From Candidatus Omnitrophota bacterium (GTDB lineage Bacteria > Omnitrophota > Gorgyraeia > Gorgyraeales > Gorgyraeaceae): 9,530 bases of DNA. The DNA is taken from assembly GCA_018817035.1 (NCBI GenBank), contig JAHIUV010000020.1, positions 1 to 9,530 of the forward strand, given 5' to 3'. This document shows positions 6,454 through 9,530 of the stretch, in pieces (positions within the stretch are counted from its first letter, which is position 1; each line of letters starts with the position of its first letter). The notes below the pieces were generated by a model. That model worked only from the letters and a program-made list of their open reading frames with translations. It was not told the origin of the DNA and made no database searches. Made by a program: the position numbers and the translations under genes.

Positions 6454-6541
6454 TTATTCCTATTACTAATAAATTTGTAAATAAAACTGCTAACTTATTC
6501 CTATTGGGAATAAGTTTATCATAGTATAGGAATAATTGCAA
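6454..6541 (-). promoter_or_regulatory. Toxin-antitoxin promoter with operator palindrome and repeated half-sites
   Basis: On the minus strand, TTGCAA (6541-6536) and TAAACT (6518-6513), 17 nt apart and with a TGN extension before the -10, form a plausible promoter. The predicted start is near 6506. A perfect 10-bp inverted repeat, AACTTATTCC (6492-6501) and GGAATAAGTT (6507-6516) with a 5-nt spacer, covers the -10 and start site. The half-site TTATTCCTA recurs at 6454-6462 and 6495-6503, and in inverse orientation at 6527-6535, where it fills the -35/-10 spacer. The 6454 copy overlaps the toxin's ribosome-binding site. This is the arrangement expected for autorepression by the XRE antitoxin. 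Confidence 0.7.
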
Positions 6542-6680
6542 GTATTATTATATAAAGAATTTTTCATCTTTTTTCGAACCATTTTTTACTTTTTGCTCTC
6601 TAGTGATTCATTGATTGTCGCAATATTAACAGATTTTATATAGAAATAATATTTTAACTTCACATACTTGGAAAGATTGT
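6542..6680. other. AT-rich spacer between the toxin-antitoxin promoter and the Memo-AMMECR1 gene
   Basis: No gene, clear terminator hairpin or repeat is recognised. The low-GC composition continues to about 6660 and stops abruptly at the 3' end of the Memo-AMMECR1 gene. This marks the right edge of the AT-rich insert. Confidence 0.4.
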
Positions 6681-8168
6681 TTATTTCGGTTTTTCCTCAC
6701 CAAAAACATCCGCAGAGAAGGTGTAGATCTCTGTTGATGGGTCTTTCCAAGCGTCTGTGGGCAGGCCTGCTTTGGCGCAGGTGTGCTGTAGAAAAGTTTC
6801 CCTGTCCCATCCGTATTCTGTGGCTACCTGGGGCAGGAGTAGTCCTGAGTAAAAACCTCTTTTCATGTAAAGGCCATGCTTTCCGACCTCAATCTCCTTC
6901 GCATCTGAGATTCGTTTCAGAGGAGTAAGCGCTGATACTTCTATTTCCATATCTTTTAATTCGTCTTCAGTCATTGGGGCAAACCTTGGGTCGCCTATTG
7001 CCGCTGACCTCGCTACATCTTTTACGGTCTCGCTAAGAGGCTTTACAGCCATTATGTAACCGATACAGCCGCGTAGCTGGCCGTGTTTTTTTATCGTGAC
7101 GAATGCCCCGCAGTTTTCTTTCAGGCGCGCTTCCGTAACTTCGGGAAACGCCTGTGCTTTACCCATAACCGCCTCTCTTATAGACGCTTTGGCAATCTCA
7201 AGAAGTTTTTGCTTTTCTTTTTTGTTCAAATATTCGTCTTTCATTGTCATATCCCCCTTTTCCTTACGGTCCCCTCTTGCGCTAGAACCTTCGGGGACAT
7301 ACATGACTATGCTCGAGTAACCAACTACTCTTGTTTTGTCTCCAGATACATCTCCGGAATTAGCGTATTTTAATATCTCTCCTGTGGCATTGAATTTATC
7401 CGCGAGCATCATGGTAGCAAGGACAGCTATCGGCGCGTCGAGCTCTACATTGCCTGCTTTTAACTGATGCAGGAGCAACTCCGCGTCAAGGTCCTTTATC
7501 GCCGATATCGCCCTGGTATCCATCTCCACCGCTTCTTCATAAGTATAATAATGGGAAAGGTCCACGCTCATTATCAAAAGAGTCTCTTTGTCCATCACGT
7601 CGTAAAGCGAACTTAAAAGAATCTGGACATCATCCAATATAGGCCTGCCCATAGTAATAGGCACTATTGTAAAATCTTCGTATATCCTCTGGAGGAACGG
7701 CAGTTCCACTTCTATCGCGTGTTCTCTTTCATGCGCGGCGGGGTAAAAAAGAAACCTGCTGCTTTTTTGCATTATCCTGTCAGCAAGCGCCTCGTCTATC
7801 TTTACAAGGCCCAGCGGGGTCTCAAAAAAACCTTTGTTGTATACTGAGATTCCGTCAAACCCGGCATAGTGACTGGGGGAAATGATTATTATTTTTTTAA
7901 ACTTCTTGTTTTTTATTTCCTTAAACGCGTACGCCGCGACCTGACCGGAATAATCATATCCCGCGTGCGGCACAACGATCGCCACGATATCGCCTTTTAT
8001 GACTGGCTTACCCGCATTGCTCAAAAACTGGTCGACTTTTTTAGCTAATTGGTCCTTGTCTATGGGATAGAACGCGCCAGCGACAGCAGCCTTGCGTACC
8101 TCTTCGGAAAAAACAATTGAACAGGATAGCAAAAACAGCATTATGGCTACGGTAAATATTTTTTTCAT
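6681..8168 (-). CDS. AmmeMemoRadiSam fusion: exported Memo (system B) plus AMMECR1 (system A)
   Basis: A 495-residue fusion of the two partners of the AmmeMemoRadiSam radical SAM enzyme; the reaction of the system is unknown. Residues 1-21 form a signal peptide: KK, a hydrophobic core, then LLSC (13-16), an imperfect lipobox, or Sec cleavage near VFS (19-21). The Memo domain (~25-292) shows AGAFYP (30-35), VVPHAGYDYSG (65-75), SPSH (97-100), EHAIEVELPFLQ (149-160), SVDLSH (201-206) and VVGYSS (281-286). The AMMECR1 domain (~312-490) shows NCGAFVTI (352-359), LRGCIGY (365-371), DPRFAPMT (393-400) and LLLPQVATEYGWDRETFLQ (443-461). The conserved Memo Cys ligand appears replaced by Glu242, within NVELDAPI (240-247). 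Start ATG 8168 has a weak AGG seven bases upstream, 3 nt after the preceding stop. It is the last gene of the operon. Confidence 0.92.
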   Translation of the reverse strand: MKKIFTVAIMLFLLSCSIVFSEEVRKAAVAGAFYPIDKDQLAKKVDQFLSNAGKPVIKGDIVAIVVPHAGYDYSGQVAAYAFKEIKNKKFKKIIIISPSHYAGFDGISVYNKGFFETPLGLVKIDEALADRIMQKSSRFLFYPAAHEREHAIEVELPFLQRIYEDFTIVPITMGRPILDDVQILLSSLYDVMDKETLLIMSVDLSHYYTYEEAVEMDTRAISAIKDLDAELLLHQLKAGNVELDAPIAVLATMMLADKFNATGEILKYANSGDVSGDKTRVVGYSSIVMYVPEGSSARGDRKEKGDMTMKDEYLNKKEKQKLLEIAKASIREAVMGKAQAFPEVTEARLKENCGAFVTIKKHGQLRGCIGYIMAVKPLSETVKDVARSAAIGDPRFAPMTEDELKDMEIEVSALTPLKRISDAKEIEVGKHGLYMKRGFYSGLLLPQVATEYGWDRETFLQHTCAKAGLPTDAWKDPSTEIYTFSADVFGEEKPK

Positions 8169-8171
8169 AAT

Positions 8172-8324
8172 TTAACCTGCCAGATTTTTATAATATCTGG
8201 CGTCTTTACGCGCCGTGTTATCTTTCCTAAAGAATCTCCTCAATGCCGGCAATGCTAAAAAAGATAAAATGCCGATAAGGCTTACTTTTAAGAACTCCGC
8301 GCGCGTAATTTTTTTATTAAACAT
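8172..8324 (-). CDS. Small single-pass membrane protein of the AmmeMemoRadiSam operon
   Basis: Fifty residues, function unknown. The N-terminus MFNKKITRAEFLKV is followed by a hydrophobic stretch (~14-28, SLIGILSFLALPAL), a basic RRFFRK and a polar tail ending ARYYKNLAG. The TRAEFLK motif resembles a Tat signal (S/T-RR-x-FLK) with the second Arg replaced, so it is more probably a membrane anchor with a cytoplasmic N-terminus, or a degenerate Tat signal. The second Met of the ATGATG pair (8324-8322) is preferred because AAGGTGG ends 5 nt before it; the first (8327) would be only 2 nt away. Its start overlaps the stop of the radical SAM gene by one base (TGATG), and its stop is 3 nt before the Memo-AMMECR1 start. 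Such tight coupling argues it is a real gene. An open frame upstream to 8366 is unlikely to be used. Confidence 0.7.
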   Translation of the reverse strand: MFNKKITRAEFLKVSLIGILSFLALPALRRFFRKDNTARKDARYYKNLAG

Positions 8325-9298
8325 CATTCCCACCTTCCCGGGATAGGATGGCCGCAAAACCCGCACTTACCCGCTTTTATATTATACCCTAAAATTTGAT
8401 AACCGCTCCTGGATATTATATTTTTTTTACACACGGGGCAATACGTATTATTCCCCTCATGGCCCGGAATATTACCCACATATACATAATGAATACCCTT
8501 TGCCATGGCGATCTCTCTCGCCCTGGTAAGCACTGTTTCCGGCGTAGGCGGTAAATTTTTTAATTGATACATCGGCCAGAACTTCGAAAAATGTAACGGC
8601 ACCTCTGCGCCTACATTATCCACTATCCAATCGCACAATCTTGAAAAATCTTCTTCGGTATCGTTATAAGTAGGCACTATCAGATTTGTAATCTCTACCC
8701 ATACGCCTGCTTTCTTCATGGTCACTATGGTGTCGAGAACGGGCTTAAGCGTTGCCTTGGATACCGTCCTGTAAAACTCCTCCGTAATACCCTTTAGATC
8801 TATATTAGCCGCGTCTACAAACGTTATCGCTTCTTTTAGTGGCTCGGGATTTATATACCCTGCCGTAACCCACGCGTTCAAGAGCTTGTTCTCGTGCGCC
8901 AGGGCGCCGATATCAGCGGCGTATTCAAAAAATATTACCGGGTCTGAATAGGTATAGGCAATGGTTCTGCAATTTGCCGCCATTGCCTGCTCCACTACCT
9001 GCTGAGGAGAAAGATCGATGTTACGTGTATTCTCCGGCTCTCTCTGGGATATCGCCCAGTTCTGGCAATACATGCAGTGGAGATTACAGCCTGCTGTCGC
9101 TATTGAGAAAGAGCCTGTGCCGGGTAGATAATGAAAAAACGGTTTTTTCTCTATCGGGTCAATATGTACGGCGCAAGGTTTTCCGTATACAAGCGTCTGA
9201 AGTTTACCGCCTATATTCATGCGCGCCCTGCAATCGCCTCTATCGCCATCTCTGAGCTCGCACTCACGCGGACATAATAAACACTTTACCTTTTTCAT
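8324..9298 (-). CDS. AmmeMemoRadiSam system radical SAM enzyme (PflA-like)
   Basis: A 324-residue radical SAM protein, cytoplasmic (no signal peptide). The CxxxCxxC cluster is Cys71, Cys75 and Cys78 in TAGCNLHCMYCQNW (68-81). An N-terminal cysteine group, CLLCPRECELRDGDRGDC (6-23), and a C-terminal pair of CxxC motifs (287-290, 312-315, ending GHPIPGRWE) suggest extra metal sites. The segments YTYSDPVIFFEYAADI (115-130) and YVYVGNIPGHEGNNTYC (271-287) are typical of the family that co-occurs with Memo and AMMECR1. Related pyruvate formate-lyase activases generate glycyl radicals, but no such target is visible here, so the substrate is unknown. The start ATG 9298 overlaps the preceding stop by four bases (ATGA), with AAGG seven bases upstream. 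The stop overlaps the next start by one base. Order: FMN protein, this enzyme, small membrane protein, Memo-AMMECR1. Confidence 0.94.
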   Translation of the reverse strand: MKKVKCLLCPRECELRDGDRGDCRARMNIGGKLQTLVYGKPCAVHIDPIEKKPFFHYLPGTGSFSIATAGCNLHCMYCQNWAISQREPENTRNIDLSPQQVVEQAMAANCRTIAYTYSDPVIFFEYAADIGALAHENKLLNAWVTAGYINPEPLKEAITFVDAANIDLKGITEEFYRTVSKATLKPVLDTIVTMKKAGVWVEITNLIVPTYNDTEEDFSRLCDWIVDNVGAEVPLHFSKFWPMYQLKNLPPTPETVLTRAREIAMAKGIHYVYVGNIPGHEGNNTYCPVCKKNIISRSGYQILGYNIKAGKCGFCGHPIPGRWE

Positions 9299-9530
9299 TC
9301 GATGACCTTGTAATATTTGGCTTCCCGCGGTTCGATCCCTGATTTTTTCAATTCGGTGACTAAGGGGACAGACGGCTTTTTGCCAAGTCTCTCCAAGCAG
9401 ATCTTCAATATATCCGCCACTGCTTCGCTGGACACGGTCGCGCCTGTTACCGCGTCAATGTCCTTACCTATAATAAAGGCATCGTCCGCGCCCTTGCCTT
9501 TAAACTGTTCCAAAAATTCCTGACGCATTA
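9295..9530 (-). CDS. FMN-binding domain protein (partial, C-terminal part)
   Basis: The reading frame is open to the window edge, so only the last 77-78 residues are seen. A Met at 9528 is probably internal rather than the start. The motif DAVTGATVSSEAV matches the covalent-flavinylation signal (S/T-G-A-T/S-x-S/T) of the RnfG/NqrC-type FMN_bind domain, in which ApbE attaches FMN to a Thr. Upstream QEFLEQFKGKG also fits the family. Proteins of this type usually carry electrons at the outer face of the cytoplasmic membrane. After the domain comes a basic linker and the tail REAKYYKVIE. The stop overlaps the radical SAM start by four bases (ATGA), so it is translationally coupled to the AmmeMemoRadiSam operon and is a candidate redox partner. 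The N-terminus, any signal peptide and the promoter lie outside the window. Confidence 0.85.
   Translation of the reverse strand, partial: MRQEFLEQFKGKGADDAFIIGKDIDAVTGATVSSEAVADILKICLERLGKKPSVPLVTELKKSGIEPREAKYYKVIE

Noticed and set aside
8325..8366. Upstream extension of the small membrane protein
   Set aside because: The extra residues overlap the radical SAM coding region and are not hydrophobic or signal-like; the ribosome-binding site favours the start at 8324.

Overview
The window comes from a bacterium whose genes carry ordinary Shine-Dalgarno sites and sigma70-like promoters. The AmmeMemoRadiSam genes, a membrane-fused spermidine-synthase-like protein and an FMN-binding protein suggest an anaerobic, probably diderm lineage. 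An uncultivated group such as Omnitrophota would fit, but that is a low-confidence guess because no marker gene here settles taxonomy.

Left part (1-2588, minus strand): a compact housekeeping operon, naxE > glmS > rsmI. It covers NAD(P)H-hydrate repair, glucosamine-6-phosphate synthesis for the cell envelope, and a 16S rRNA methyltransferase cut by the window edge. A strong -10 element lies so close to the naxE start that the mRNA may be nearly leaderless. Divergent from it is a 757-residue plus-strand membrane protein (2656-4929). Two related membrane modules flank a spermidine-synthase-like domain whose substrate/catalytic acidic residues are replaced.

Middle part (4930-6680): 4930-5504 has no protein gene. 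It holds a mosaic array of mixed-orientation ~40-nt modules arranged as two related composite blocks (4938-5177). After that come a plausible sigma70 promoter, about 95 nt of structured sequence and a strong bidirectional terminator (5228-5360), which together look like an independent small RNA. Next is a markedly AT-rich toxin-antitoxin module (5505-6541, minus strand) in toxin-first order. Its promoter region carries a 10-bp palindrome and further half-sites, as expected for autorepression. The AT-rich composition suggests horizontal acquisition.

Right part (6681-9530, minus strand): a tightly coupled operon of an FMN-binding protein (truncated by the window), an AmmeMemoRadiSam radical SAM enzyme, a 50-residue single-pass membrane protein, and a Memo-AMMECR1 fusion with a signal peptide. 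Junctions are a 4-nt overlap, a 1-nt overlap and a 3-nt gap. The function of this system is not established. Notable here: the Memo Cys metal ligand appears replaced by Glu, the A and B components are fused and apparently exported, and both small proteins end in a similar EA/DA-[KR]-YYK tail.
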